A DNA stretch of 64,000 bases, from contig JHVA01000001.1 of NCBI GenBank assembly GCA_000688615.1, forward strand, positions 4,003,501 through 4,067,500, read 5' to 3'. Source of the DNA: Acidobacteriaceae bacterium KBS 146 (GTDB lineage Bacteria > Acidobacteriota > Terriglobia > Terriglobales > Acidobacteriaceae). The notes beneath the pieces were generated by a model, which worked only from the letters and a program-made list of their open reading frames with translations, searched no databases and had not been told where the DNA came from. Both the position numbers and the translations under genes were made by a program. Numbering within the stretch: position 1 is the first letter of the stretch; each line of letters opens with the position of its first letter. Below are positions 16,486 through 26,700 of the stretch, piece by piece.

Positions 16486-19202
16486 TCTCAAAAGAAAATC
16501 AACGCTCGTGGATGTCTCCTTTCAGGCTGATTTTGTCAGCAAAAAGCTTCTCGTGCTTTTTGGCTTTTGGTATCGCCTCTTTTTCTACGGGGCATTGTCA
16601 ATCCACAGCGAAGCAACCTCGGAGCGCCTCATCCTCGATGGAGCGGCGTGTCGACGAGCTGGTCAGCAAAATGACGCTGGAAGAGAAGGCGCAACAGTTG
16701 ATCAACACTGCTCCTGCTATTCCACGCCTGGGGATCCCCGCCTATGACTTTTGGAGCGAGGGATTGCATGGCGTGGCGCGATCGGGATACGCCACTTTAT
16801 TCCCGCAGGCCATCGGGATGGCAGCTACTTTTGATGAACCACTGCTTGGCGGGATCGGTGATGTCGTCTCGACGGAGGCACGCGCGAAGTACAACGAGGC
16901 CGTTCGACATAATGTTCACTCCATCTATTACGGGTTGACCATCTGGTCTCCGAATATCAATATATTCCGCGACCCGCGATGGGGGAGGGGCCAGGAGACT
17001 TATGGAGAAGATCCGTTTCTTACGGCCAGATTAGGAACGGCCTTTGTAAAAGGAATACAGGGAACAGATCTTACGTATTTCAGGGCGATTGCCACGCCGA
17101 AGCACTTCGCGGTGCATAGCGGTCCCGAGAGCGATCGTCATCGATTCAATGTCAATCCCAGTCCCTATGATCTATGGGATACCTATCTCCCTGCATTTCG
17201 AGCGACGATCGTCGATGGACACGCCTATAGCATCATGTGTGCGTACAACGCGCTCGACGGCAAACCGGCATGCGCGAGTGATCTTCTGCTGAAAGACATT
17301 TTGCGTGGCGATTGGCACTTTCAGGGATTCGTCACTTCGGACTGTGGTGCTATCGACGATTTCTTCCAGAAGAATGCTCACCGATTCTCTGTGGACGCGG
17401 AACATGCTTCCGTCGCCGGTATCCGAATGGGGACTGATACGAATTGCGGGACGACGTATAAGAACCTCGCCGATGCAGTCAGGCAGGGTTTGATTCGTGA
17501 AAGTGAACTGGATGTTTCTCTGCGTCGCTTGTTCCTCGCGCGATTTAGATTGGGGCTGTTCGATCCTCCGGCGCGGGTCAAATATGCATCGTTGCCGTTC
17601 AGCGAGAATCTATCGTCTGCGCATACAGCATTGGCTTTACAGACCGCACGCGAGTCGATCGTTCTTCTAAAGAACAAGGATCATGCTTTGCCCTTGAGCC
17701 ACAAAGCGATCAAGATTGCGGTTGTAGGCCCAAATGCAGCAGAGCTATCTGCCATTGAGGGAAATTACAATGCAGTTCCTAAAGATCCGATTTTGCCGGT
17801 CGATGGTATCGCCAATGAATTTGGAGGAGCAAAGATTCTCTACGCCCAGGGTTCACCCTACGCCGAAAATGCTCCAATCGTAATTCCGAGGACACAGTTT
17901 CGAACTGCTGCAGGATCCGAGGTTGAAGGGCTGAAGGCTCAGTATTATTCAAACGACAAATTTGAAGGGAAACCAACCCTCGTTCGGATTGATAAGCAGA
18001 TCAACTTCGACTGGAATGGAGCTTCTCCTGGCTCGACGATCGATCCAAAGGCTTTTTCAGTCCGATGGACTGGGACTCTTCAAGCGCCCTCATCGGGAGA
18101 TTACGAGATTACGGCGAATCTGGCGCATTGTTATCCTTGCAACAATGCGGAGAATTTCACGATCCGCTTTGATGGCAAAGAGTTGACGGCATTTCACATC
18201 AGCGATCAGCTAACCCATCATGAATCGTCCACGCCTCTCGTAAAAATTCATTTTGAGGACGCGAAGCCACACTCTTTTGAAGTCGCTTATTCGCATCGCG
18301 CCCAGTTGTTTGGAGCGGGGATCACCCTGAAATGGGTCGCTCCTGTAAAACCTCTTTTGGACCAGGCACTCAACGCTGTTAAGGATGCAGACGTTGTCGT
18401 CGCCTTTGTGGGGCTTTCTCCAGACCTCGAAGGCGAAGAGATGAAGGTCCAGATCCCGGGATTCTCCGGAGGAGATCGTACAGACATCGGTCTTCCCGTC
18501 GCCCAGCAAAATCTGCTTGAGGCGATGAAGAAGACGGGCAAGCCACTGATCGCCGTGCTACTGAATGGATCAGCGCTTGCCGTCAATTGGGCGCAGGAGA
18601 ATGCCGACGGGATTGTCGAGGCATGGTATCCCGGTCAAGCTGGAGCCCAGGCGATCGCGGAGACTTTGAGTGGAAAGAACAATCCTGCGGGTCGTCTGCC
18701 TGTGACCTTTTATCGAAGCGTGAAAGATCTTCCTCCGTTCGCGGACTATTCGATGTCGAACCGCACCTACCGATACTACAAAGGGACGCCACTCTATAGA
18801 TTTGGATATGGTCTTAGCTATACAGATTTTGTTTACTCAGGCATGAAGCTGAGCACGCAACGCCTCACCGCCGGCGAACCTCTTACTGTTGAAGCTGACA
18901 TCAAGAACACCGGGAGATTTGCTGGGGATGAGGTCGCAGAGTTATATCTGACTCCGCCGAAGAATGGGATGCTGCCTCGATACTCTCTAGAGGGATTCCA
19001 GAGGATTCATCTTGGTCCGGGAGAGACGCGACACGTTCGATTTACTCTCGATTCTCGTCAATTGTCGTATGTCGATTCGCATGGCGTCCGCGCGGTGCGG
19101 TCTGGATCCTATTCAATTGCGATCGGTGGTTCTCAGCCAGAGGAATCAAAAGGCGTCAGGGCCTCCTTTGAGATCGCGGGACAGAAAGAGCTTCCGCACT
19201 GA
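16482..19202 (+). CDS. Secreted glycoside hydrolase family 3 enzyme with PA14 domain
   Basis: A 906-residue GH3 beta-glycosidase (beta-glucosidase/xylosidase type). A long N-terminal signal region precedes the TIM barrel. The nucleophile is D287 in TSDCGA, and the acid/base region is the GLSPDLEGEEM segment (E650-E653). A PA14 domain of about 130 residues is inserted near residues 470-620 (GLKAQYYSND to LKWVAP), as in many beta-glucosidases, and a fibronectin-like domain ends the chain. The start overlaps the SDR stop by ATGA. It would release sugars from oligosaccharides in the periplasm or outside the cell, feeding the oxidative steps encoded around it. Glucosidase versus xylosidase cannot be settled by eye. 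Confidence 0.9.
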   Translation: MISKENQRSWMSPFRLILSAKSFSCFLAFGIASFSTGHCQSTAKQPRSASSSMERRVDELVSKMTLEEKAQQLINTAPAIPRLGIPAYDFWSEGLHGVARSGYATLFPQAIGMAATFDEPLLGGIGDVVSTEARAKYNEAVRHNVHSIYYGLTIWSPNINIFRDPRWGRGQETYGEDPFLTARLGTAFVKGIQGTDLTYFRAIATPKHFAVHSGPESDRHRFNVNPSPYDLWDTYLPAFRATIVDGHAYSIMCAYNALDGKPACASDLLLKDILRGDWHFQGFVTSDCGAIDDFFQKNAHRFSVDAEHASVAGIRMGTDTNCGTTYKNLADAVRQGLIRESELDVSLRRLFLARFRLGLFDPPARVKYASLPFSENLSSAHTALALQTARESIVLLKNKDHALPLSHKAIKIAVVGPNAAELSAIEGNYNAVPKDPILPVDGIANEFGGAKILYAQGSPYAENAPIVIPRTQFRTAAGSEVEGLKAQYYSNDKFEGKPTLVRIDKQINFDWNGASPGSTIDPKAFSVRWTGTLQAPSSGDYEITANLAHCYPCNNAENFTIRFDGKELTAFHISDQLTHHESSTPLVKIHFEDAKPHSFEVAYSHRAQLFGAGITLKWVAPVKPLLDQALNAVKDADVVVAFVGLSPDLEGEEMKVQIPGFSGGDRTDIGLPVAQQNLLEAMKKTGKPLIAVLLNGSALAVNWAQENADGIVEAWYPGQAGAQAIAETLSGKNNPAGRLPVTFYRSVKDLPPFADYSMSNRTYRYYKGTPLYRFGYGLSYTDFVYSGMKLSTQRLTAGEPLTVEADIKNTGRFAGDEVAELYLTPPKNGMLPRYSLEGFQRIHLGPGETRHVRFTLDSRQLSYVDSHGVRAVRSGSYSIAIGGSQPEESKGVRASFEIAGQKELPH

Positions 19203-19258
19203 ATCTCGCGAATAGGATTTCGTCGCGACGCGGTTGAGTGGATGGGGCAGGGTGAGAG

Positions 19259-20467
19259 ATGAAGATTGTAGCCGCGCGTTTGATCGTATGTTCGCCAGAT
19301 CGCAATTTTGTCACGCTAAGAATCGATACGGATGAAGGCATCTATGGCTTAGGGGATGCGACACTCAATGGCAGAGAGCTCGCCGTAGTTGCATATCTTG
19401 AGGAACACATCATTCCTTGTCTGATCGGTCGCGATCCTTTTGCGACAGAGGACATCTGGCAATATTTGTATCGGGGTGCTTACTGGCGGCGCGGACCTGT
19501 CACGATGACCGCGATTGCAGCCGTTGATGTCGCTCTTTGGGATATCAAAGGCAAGGCGCTAAAAACTCCTGTTTATAACCTGCTTGGAGGGAAGAGCCGA
19601 CAGGGGGCACTTGTCTATGCTCACGCCAACGGATCTGATATTCCGAGTGCGATTGATAGCGTCAAAAAGCATATCGCGGAGGGATATCAGGCGATTCGCG
19701 TTCAATGTGGGGTTCCTGGGGTGCTTTCAAGCTATGGAGTGCCGAAGGGAGACAAACCATACGAGCCGGCCGAGCGGGGGCTTCCTTCTGAATCGGTTTG
19801 GTCAACGGAGAAATACCTGAACTTCGTTCCAAAGTTGTTTGAGGCGCTCAGGATTGAGATCGGGGAAGACATTCACCTTCTCCATGACGTGCATCATCGT
19901 CTCACGCCCATCGAGGCCGCTCGTCTTGGCCGATCTCTTGAACCGTACCATCTGTTTTGGTTAGAAGACCCCACTCCCGCGGAGAATCAGGAGGCCTTTC
20001 GTCTGATACGGCAACACACAGTCATTCCGATTGCTACCGGAGAGGTATTCAATTCCTTTTGGGATGCGCATGACCTGGTTCGCAACCAGTGGATCGACTA
20101 TCTGCGCATGACGATTGTGCATGGAGGGGGAATTACGGCCCTCAAAAAGGCTGCTGATTTTGCTGCCGTCTACCAAGTGAGAACGGGGTTCCACGGAGCT
20201 ACAGATCTTTCACCGGTAACTATGGCTGCGGCGCTTCATCTCGGTATGGCAATCCATAATTTCGGCATCCAGGAGCACATGCCCCACTCTCCTTTGACCG
20301 ATGATGTGTTTCCACACGCTTATCGCTTCGAGGAAGGCTATATGCATCCCGGCGACGCGCCTGGGCTCGGGGTTGATCTCGATGAGAGTCTGGCCGCTCA
20401 ATACCCTTATCAACGAGCCTATCTACCCGTGGCGCGTACGTTGGATGGAACCCTCACAGATTGGTAA
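19259..20467 (+). CDS. manD: D-mannonate dehydratase, enolase superfamily (ManD/RspA type)
   Basis: A 402-residue protein, the usual ManD length. The N-terminus ([30 protein letters not shown]), [21 protein letters not shown] and LLGGKSRQG closely match the ManD/RspA group of the enolase superfamily as I know it. Metal-ligand positions are seen around [16 protein letters not shown] and ATGEVF, and the HGATDLSP segment is typical. The reaction is D-mannonate to 2-keto-3-deoxygluconate, the hexuronate branch. Some family members have low activity or act on gluconate, so substrate is likely but not certain. It has no signal peptide. It follows GH3 by 56 bp. Confidence 0.85.
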   Translation: MKIVAARLIVCSPDRNFVTLRIDTDEGIYGLGDATLNGRELAVVAYLEEHIIPCLIGRDPFATEDIWQYLYRGAYWRRGPVTMTAIAAVDVALWDIKGKALKTPVYNLLGGKSRQGALVYAHANGSDIPSAIDSVKKHIAEGYQAIRVQCGVPGVLSSYGVPKGDKPYEPAERGLPSESVWSTEKYLNFVPKLFEALRIEIGEDIHLLHDVHHRLTPIEAARLGRSLEPYHLFWLEDPTPAENQEAFRLIRQHTVIPIATGEVFNSFWDAHDLVRNQWIDYLRMTIVHGGGITALKKAADFAAVYQVRTGFHGATDLSPVTMAAALHLGMAIHNFGIQEHMPHSPLTDDVFPHAYRFEEGYMHPGDAPGLGVDLDESLAAQYPYQRAYLPVARTLDGTLTDW

Positions 20468-20469
20468 CT

Positions 20470-21546
20470 CTACGGCCGAATGCCCTTTGCATTGAGCTGA
20501 ATGCTGTAGATCGAATCCGTAGTGGTCGTATAGAGTGTGGTGCCGTCATCGCCCCCCCATGCAACGTTGGCTGTCGCTTTCTCGGTGCGGAGAGTCGCGA
20601 TGTGCTTGCCCGTGGGGGAGATGATCCAGACCCCTCCTGGACCGGCTGCGTAGAGATTGCCCTTGGTATCAACCTTCAGGCCATCGGGAGCGCCTACCCG
20701 TTTGTCCTGTGAAGCGTCGATCAAGACAGTTCCTGTTCCAACAGTACCGTCATTGTTGACCGGATATCGCATCCACTTTTTGGGATCAGAATTACTCACG
20801 TAAAGCCACTTATGATCCGGGGAGAAAGCAATGCCGTTCGGACGGGGGAGATCGCGGATCAGAAGTTGCAGGGCAGCTCGGTTTGGAGAAGATCCGGCGG
20901 CCTGTTTGGTGGCATTCGGAATCCGATAGACGCCGTTGAAGCTGAGCTCCTTATGCGGATCATTATCCAACTGCGTTCGAAGCCCGTAGGGAGGATCAGT
21001 GAAGTAGAGAGATCCATCTGGACCATACACTAAATCGTTCGGACTGTTGAGATTTTTGCCCTGATATGTGTCAGCAAGGATAGTGACCTTACCGTGTGGA
21101 TCCATGGACTCGAAGCGCATGATATTCCGTCCGGCATGACCGGCCACGGTGAGTCTGCCCATCGGGTCCAATGTCATTCCGTTAGTGCCTGGCTCTTTAC
21201 CGCCGTATGGCTCCTGCCCGCGATACCCGCTCGGTTGCAGCCAGATCGAAGTCTTGCCGTCAACGGTAACTTTACGAATGCTGTTGCTTGAGATGTCTGC
21301 AAACATCAGATAACCGGCATGGATCCAGATGGGTCCTTCAACCCAGGTAAATCCCGTCGCGATCCGGTGCCACACCGGATGTTCGGGGATGATGAGGTTC
21401 GCCGCCGGATCAAGTCTTTCCACCTGAGCAGGATACTCGAAAGATGGATTTCCCGATCTTTCGATAGCCGCCTTTTCACTATTGGTGCCTGCGATCGACA
21501 ACCAAACTAGAAATCCGGCCGATATCGCCATCACTGTTCGCAGCAT
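20470..21546 (-). CDS. Secreted SMP-30/gluconolactonase family protein
   Basis: An SMP-30-like propeller of about 358 residues: GYLMFADISSNSIRKV, NDLVYGPDGSLYFTDPPYG, RPNGIAFSPDHKWLYVSNSD and GAPDGLKVDTKGNLYAAGPGG. I start it at the ATG at 21546, which has TGGAGG 9 bp upstream; the open frame continues to a TTG at 21609 without a clear ribosome site. From 21546 the N-terminus (MLRTVMAISAGFLVWLSIAG) is a signal peptide, so the enzyme is periplasmic, in contrast to the cytoplasmic paralogue at 9573. It probably opens lactones made outside the inner membrane. It is divergent from the DUF1080 gene with operator pair 5 between. Confidence 0.83.
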   Translation of the reverse strand: MLRTVMAISAGFLVWLSIAGTNSEKAAIERSGNPSFEYPAQVERLDPAANLIIPEHPVWHRIATGFTWVEGPIWIHAGYLMFADISSNSIRKVTVDGKTSIWLQPSGYRGQEPYGGKEPGTNGMTLDPMGRLTVAGHAGRNIMRFESMDPHGKVTILADTYQGKNLNSPNDLVYGPDGSLYFTDPPYGLRTQLDNDPHKELSFNGVYRIPNATKQAAGSSPNRAALQLLIRDLPRPNGIAFSPDHKWLYVSNSDPKKWMRYPVNNDGTVGTGTVLIDASQDKRVGAPDGLKVDTKGNLYAAGPGGVWIISPTGKHIATLRTEKATANVAWGGDDGTTLYTTTTDSIYSIQLNAKGIRP

Positions 21547-21654
21547 CCTTAACGCCCTCCAGACTCGATCAGTATTTTTAGCACTTTTTGTGAAAAAGGC
21601 TCTCGACAATTGTGCAGTGGCCGGTGCTATTATGGCTCCGCTTTAAAAATGCCC

Positions 21655-21692
21655 ATTGCATAGTATGCAAAATAAATTGCGAAGAACGCCGC
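21655..21692. promoter_or_regulatory. Tandem operator pair 5 (divergent lactonase / DUF1080 promoter)
   Basis: The 21655-21671 site is ATTGCATAGTATGCAAA, nearly perfect. A second ATTGC left arm starts exactly 21 bp on, at 21676, with a degenerate right arm. The pair lies between two divergent genes and 27 bp before the preferred start at 21719. Confidence 0.7.
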
Positions 21693-21718
21693 AGGCGGAT
21701 TCAAAAGAGGACCTTTCG

Positions 21719-23641
21719 ATGTCGATGTTTCTGCGGTTGGCCGCTGTTGGAGTTCTTATGTCGGCGCAGATAGTTACGATGCATGCCCAATCGCCGAGCT
21801 TTACGCCTGACGGCTCGTTCCATGGCTCATCCCTGAAGGGATGGGACACGATTGGAAGTGCAAAGTGGACTGCTTCGGAAGGCGAAATTACGGGTACGGG
21901 CCAGGGGCTGCTCGTCTTCGGCAAGCCATCGCAGGATACTGCTGTTTATCTTCAGTTCCGCTGTGAGGGGGACTGCGCAGGTGGAATTTTTCTACGTCTC
22001 GAAAAAACATCGACGGGAATGCACGGATTCTTACTCGCCTTCGATCCGGAGCCTGCTGCCTACAACGTGACTCTCGATTCGGAGGGTAGAGAGATACAGA
22101 GAACCAAGCTGCGCAATGCGGGAGGCCAGATTCGTTTTGCTCCGCCCGCTCCTCCCGCAGGCACTGCTGCGAGAACCTTCCGTCGGCCTGAACTGCCTCC
22201 CATGCCCGCGGGCACAGCAGCACCTCTTGAACATCCCGCTCACGGACTTCGGAAGGACGGTTGGAACGACGTCGAGGTTTTGCTGGATGCCGATATCCTG
22301 CGCGCATTCTTTGACGACGGGGGAGACGCGGTCAGCGTGGCTACGGAAGATATGAATAGCTTCGGCCCATCTGCCCTGTACTCCTCCGGATCGACCATTC
22401 ATCTTCGAGAGATCGCCTACAAAGATATCGGGCTAAAGACCTGGCCTAAGGAACAAGTTGGTTCGGGTTTCAAAATGCAGCGAATCAACGAGTTTTATTA
22501 CGGCTGGTCCGCAGCAGCCGCGGATTTCAACCATGATGGCAAGCTCGATATCGTTTCTGGCCCCTTCGTTTACTTCGGCCCGGATTACACGACTTCTCGC
22601 GAGATCTATCCAGCGCAGATTGTGAACGCTTCCACAAACTATTCGACCGAAGACTGGGTGGAGCACGCGGACGACTTTACGGGGGATGGCTGGGCTGATG
22701 TGATTACGACAAGCCATGCCGATGGCGGCAAGGTGGGCGCCGTTTTGTATGTCAACCCTAAGGGCGAATCGCGCCGTTGGGAGAAGTATTCCGTAGTCGC
22801 TCCGATCGACAGCGAAGAAACTGTGCTCGCAGATGTCGATGGCGATGGAAAGTCAGAGCTGGTTTACACGGGCGGCGGCTATATGAGCTACGCCAAGCCA
22901 GATCCAACTCACCCCACCGACAAATGGATAATCCACAAGGTCAGTGAGCATGGGCCTTGGCCAGCTCATGGAATTGGTGCGGGCGATATCAACAGCGACG
23001 GGCGCGTCGATATCGTCGGTGCTTATGGATGGTGGGAGCAGCCTGCCGAGAAGAATACAGACGTCAAATGGAAATACCATCCCGCGCCGTTTGGGAAGTG
23101 GGGCAGGACCTCGGCGGGAGGTTCGAAGATTGGGGTCTTCGATGTAAACGGAGATGATCTTCCAGATGTTGTGACGTCAATGCAGGCGCATGGGTGGGGT
23201 ATCAGCTGGTTTGAGCAAAAGAGATCTGCTTCCGGTGAGATTAGCTTCGTTCCTCATGTCGTCATGGGGCGCACGGAGAAGGAAAGTGCGGGTGGCGTGG
23301 TCTTTACGGAGCCCCACGCGTCCACGATTGCCGATATCGATGGAGATGGCACTCCCGACTTTGTCGCAGGAAAGCGGTACTGGTCTCATCTGGATGACTT
23401 CTATGATCCCGACCCGTACGGTGCACCGGTTCTCTATGTGTATCGAACGGTGCGCGACAAGGCGTCGCCGGGAGGAGCTCGTTTCGTTCCTGAGTTGATC
23501 AATAACTACTCAGGCGGCGGTTCCGATGTGCTTGCTCGTGATCTTAACGGCGATGGCGTGATGGACCTTGTGACGTCAACGCGAAGCGGCACCTATATCT
23601 TCTGGGGCACAAAGAAGCCCGGAAAGGCCAACTCCAAATGA
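21719..23641 (+). CDS. Secreted DUF1080 (3-keto-disaccharide hydrolase) and FG-GAP/VCBS repeat protein
   Basis: A protein of about 640 residues with a signal peptide (MSMFLRLAAVGVLMSAQI, then MHAQS). I start it at the ATG at 21719 behind AGAGGACC; the longer frame from 21656 would begin inside operator pair 5. Residues ~30-245 form a DUF1080 domain (FHGSSLKGWDTIGSAKW at the start). Residues ~250-640 hold at least seven calcium-loop repeats of FG-GAP type, such as DFNHDGKLD, DVDGDGKSE, DIDGDGTPD and DLNGDGVMD. DUF1080 is now linked to cleavage of 3-keto glycosides. The repeats may bind substrate or a surface. Its TonB receptor neighbour and shared operator support a role in glycan capture and breakdown. 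Confidence 0.82.
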   Translation: MSMFLRLAAVGVLMSAQIVTMHAQSPSFTPDGSFHGSSLKGWDTIGSAKWTASEGEITGTGQGLLVFGKPSQDTAVYLQFRCEGDCAGGIFLRLEKTSTGMHGFLLAFDPEPAAYNVTLDSEGREIQRTKLRNAGGQIRFAPPAPPAGTAARTFRRPELPPMPAGTAAPLEHPAHGLRKDGWNDVEVLLDADILRAFFDDGGDAVSVATEDMNSFGPSALYSSGSTIHLREIAYKDIGLKTWPKEQVGSGFKMQRINEFYYGWSAAAADFNHDGKLDIVSGPFVYFGPDYTTSREIYPAQIVNASTNYSTEDWVEHADDFTGDGWADVITTSHADGGKVGAVLYVNPKGESRRWEKYSVVAPIDSEETVLADVDGDGKSELVYTGGGYMSYAKPDPTHPTDKWIIHKVSEHGPWPAHGIGAGDINSDGRVDIVGAYGWWEQPAEKNTDVKWKYHPAPFGKWGRTSAGGSKIGVFDVNGDDLPDVVTSMQAHGWGISWFEQKRSASGEISFVPHVVMGRTEKESAGGVVFTEPHASTIADIDGDGTPDFVAGKRYWSHLDDFYDPDPYGAPVLYVYRTVRDKASPGGARFVPELINNYSGGGSDVLARDLNGDGVMDLVTSTRSGTYIFWGTKKPGKANSK

Positions 23642-23742
23642 TCTCTGCTGTTGTTCGCGAAGGCATTCTACGCCCTGATCTTCACTTGCGAAGCGTTCTT
23701 CGTCATCACCATCGTAAAAATATGTCTTTAAAAATCAACGGT

Positions 23743-23758
23743 GACAGGCAAGCCTGTC
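23743..23758. repeat. Inverted repeat upstream of TonB receptor
   Basis: GACAGGC and GCCTGTC flank AA in the 137-bp gap before the receptor, 21 bp from its start and just ahead of the AGGAGG at 23766-23771. As RNA it could form GACAGG-CAAG-CCTGTC next to the ribosome site; as DNA it could be an operator. No other copy was noticed. Confidence 0.45.
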
Positions 23759-23778
23759 CTTCTTCAGGAGGTAAAAAC

Positions 23779-26700
23779 ATGCGAGTTCTCAGACTCGTGA
23801 TGCTATGCACACTCACCCTGTGCTTTGTGGTTTTTGCGCGAAGCATGAGGGCTCAGAGTACGACCGGTTCTGTGGTGGGAACGATCACGGATACTACCGG
23901 GTCTGTCATCCCCAATGCGACAGTTTCGCTGACGAGCAATTCCACGGGTGACAAACGAACAGCAATGACCACCGATTCTGGAGATTACCAGTTTCTGGCG
24001 ATTCCTCCCGGGGAATACACGCTGTCGGTTGAAGCGCAGGGTTTCCGTCGTTATACCCACAACCCCGTCGAGGTACAGGTTGCTCTTGCTACGCGCGAGA
24101 ACGTCGACATGTCCGTAGGAACCGCAACTGAGGAAGTTACGGTAACCTCACAGGCGCCTATTATTCAGTCGGAGAATGCAGCGCTCGGCCAGGTCGTTCA
24201 GGGTAAGGCGGTGACCGATATACCGCTCAATGGACGTAATGTTCTGGCGCTCGTTGGTCTCGTCCCCGGTGTTGTCCCGCAGGGAAGCTCTTCGGGAAAC
24301 CTCACAGGTCAGAACGTCTTTGCGGCAGGCAACTACCAGATCGGCGGTGGCAGCGCCAACCAGAGCTCGACTTTGTATGACGGAGCGCCGGTCAATATCT
24401 CGTACGGCAACGTGACCGCTCTGGTTCCGTCGCAGGACGCTGTGCAGGAGTTCCGGGTACAGACCAGCAACAACACGGCTGAGTATGGTAATTACACCGG
24501 TGGTGTGATCAATATTGCCAGTAAGTCAGGTTCGAACGCGATTCACGGCACCGTCTATGAGTTCGTTCGCAATACGATCTTCAACTCGACGCCATATTTT
24601 GCGAAGCATAATCCCAGCCAGATTCTGAGCAAGAACCCATACCATCAGAATCAGTTCGGCGGTAACGTTGGGTTCCCGATCATCAAGGATCGTCTCTTCG
24701 GCTTCTTCGACTATGAGGGATATCGTCAGTCCCAGCAGCGCCTGTACAACTACACCGTGCCGACGCTGAAGATGAGACAAGGTGACTTTTCTGAGCTCTG
24801 CACAAATGGAATAAATCCGTCTACTGGAACATGTATTCCATCGCCTAATGTCAATACGGCGAATGGTATTCCGGGACAGATCTATGATCCTTGCGGAGGG
24901 ACGGTTGTAGGGGGACAGGGTTGCTCCGGCTACAGCGGTGGCCGTACACCGTATTCTGGAAACGTTATTCCTGCTTCGCGCTGGAGCCCTGTCGCTAGAA
25001 ATCTGCTCAACTTCCCCTACTGGGCACCTCCGACAGGACCGGGCGTCACCAATAATTTTGTTAAATATGCCGGAGCCGGTGGCTCGAACAATCAATATAA
25101 CGGCCGTGTCGACTTTACGCTGAGCGACAAGCAGCGCCTCTTTGGCCGCTATACGCAGTGGAACTCCAAAAACCGCGGGTCAATGCCATATAACAACGGG
25201 CTGATCTCCGGCGACCCGATCTCCCCTGAGGCGTTCAAGACCTACCAGACGGTTATTGGTGATACCTATCTCTTCAATCCGACTTTGATTGGCGATCTTC
25301 GTCTCTCGTTCACCCGGTGGAACTACGTGCGTACACCAGGAACTCTGGGATATGACGAGACGAAGCTTGGATTCCCTTCGTATATGGGAACCATCTCGGG
25401 GCTGAATCGAGTTCCTAATTCGACGACCGTTCCCAGTCTTTCCCTGCAGAATCCAACGGTCAATGGAATCGGTACCGGGTACCTCTTCTCCATTAACAAT
25501 AACTATGTGATCGCTCCGAGCATTTCCAAGACGATCAAGGGTCACACTATCAAAGCGGGTGCTGATCTTCGTCGCCTAGAGATGAACTACTTCCAGAACA
25601 ACAATCCTGGCGGTCAGTTCGTGTTCAATCCATTTATGTCCTCTTTAGTCAATAACGGCAACGGTGGCCATCCATTTGCATCCTTTTTGATGGGATATAT
25701 GGTTGACCAGGCCTCCAGTCCCAGTGTCGTTCAGATTGCTCCACCGACGTACAGCACGATCTATTATCAAGGCTATTTCGTGCAGGATAACTGGACGGTG
25801 AATTCCAAGCTGACTCTCAACATTGGACTACGTTACGAGATTCCAGGTGTCTGGCGTGAGCGCCATGACCTTATGGCGACCTTCAATCCGACTGAGGTAA
25901 ACCCTGTTCTGGGTGCGATCTCTGTCGCGGGACGCCAAGTCACGGGCGCATATGACCTGGTCAACTCACCTCAACATCCTGACAAGGGGCTGCGGAACGA
26001 GCATTTTTCGAACTTCTCGGCTCGACTCGGACTTGCATATCGTCTAGACGACAAGACGGTCATCCGTGCCGGCTGGGGTAAGTTTGTGATTCCGGCGTAT
26101 CTGCAGTTTCCGGAATCGCCTGTCCAATCGCCTCTCTCCTACATCACCAACAATCCGGTGTCGACGACCGATGCCGGACAGACCCCCAATGCCACCCTTG
26201 ATAATCCGCTGCCCAGCGGAATCACGCCGGCCCCTGGACGCGCCCCAGCCTACCAACAGCTTTTGCTGGGAGGCTCGGCGACCTCGGTCAATTCGAATGA
26301 GGAGAACGGGGCTACGTACCAGTGGAACTTCGCGATTCAGCGGCAGCTTCCTCTCGGCATCGCTCTTGAGGCGGCTTACTCCGGATTGCATGGATCGCAT
26401 CTTCCTGTCAGCCGGAATATCAACCAGGTCTCGAAGCAATATCTGGATCAGGCAGCTTCTGATCCGAACTGCGTTGGAGCCACAAATCTTGCAAGTAAAT
26501 GCTTCCTCACAATACGAGTCCCCAATCCCTTCCCCCGTGCCCAGTTCACGCAGGGCAACCAGCAGTATGCGACGATTCAGGCGAACCAGCTGTATCGTCC
26601 GTTCCCACAGTACGGCGGTATCTCAAACACGGGTAATTACATTGGCTTCAGCAACTACAACTCGCTGCAGATGAAGCTGGAGAAGAGATTCTCTTCCGGC

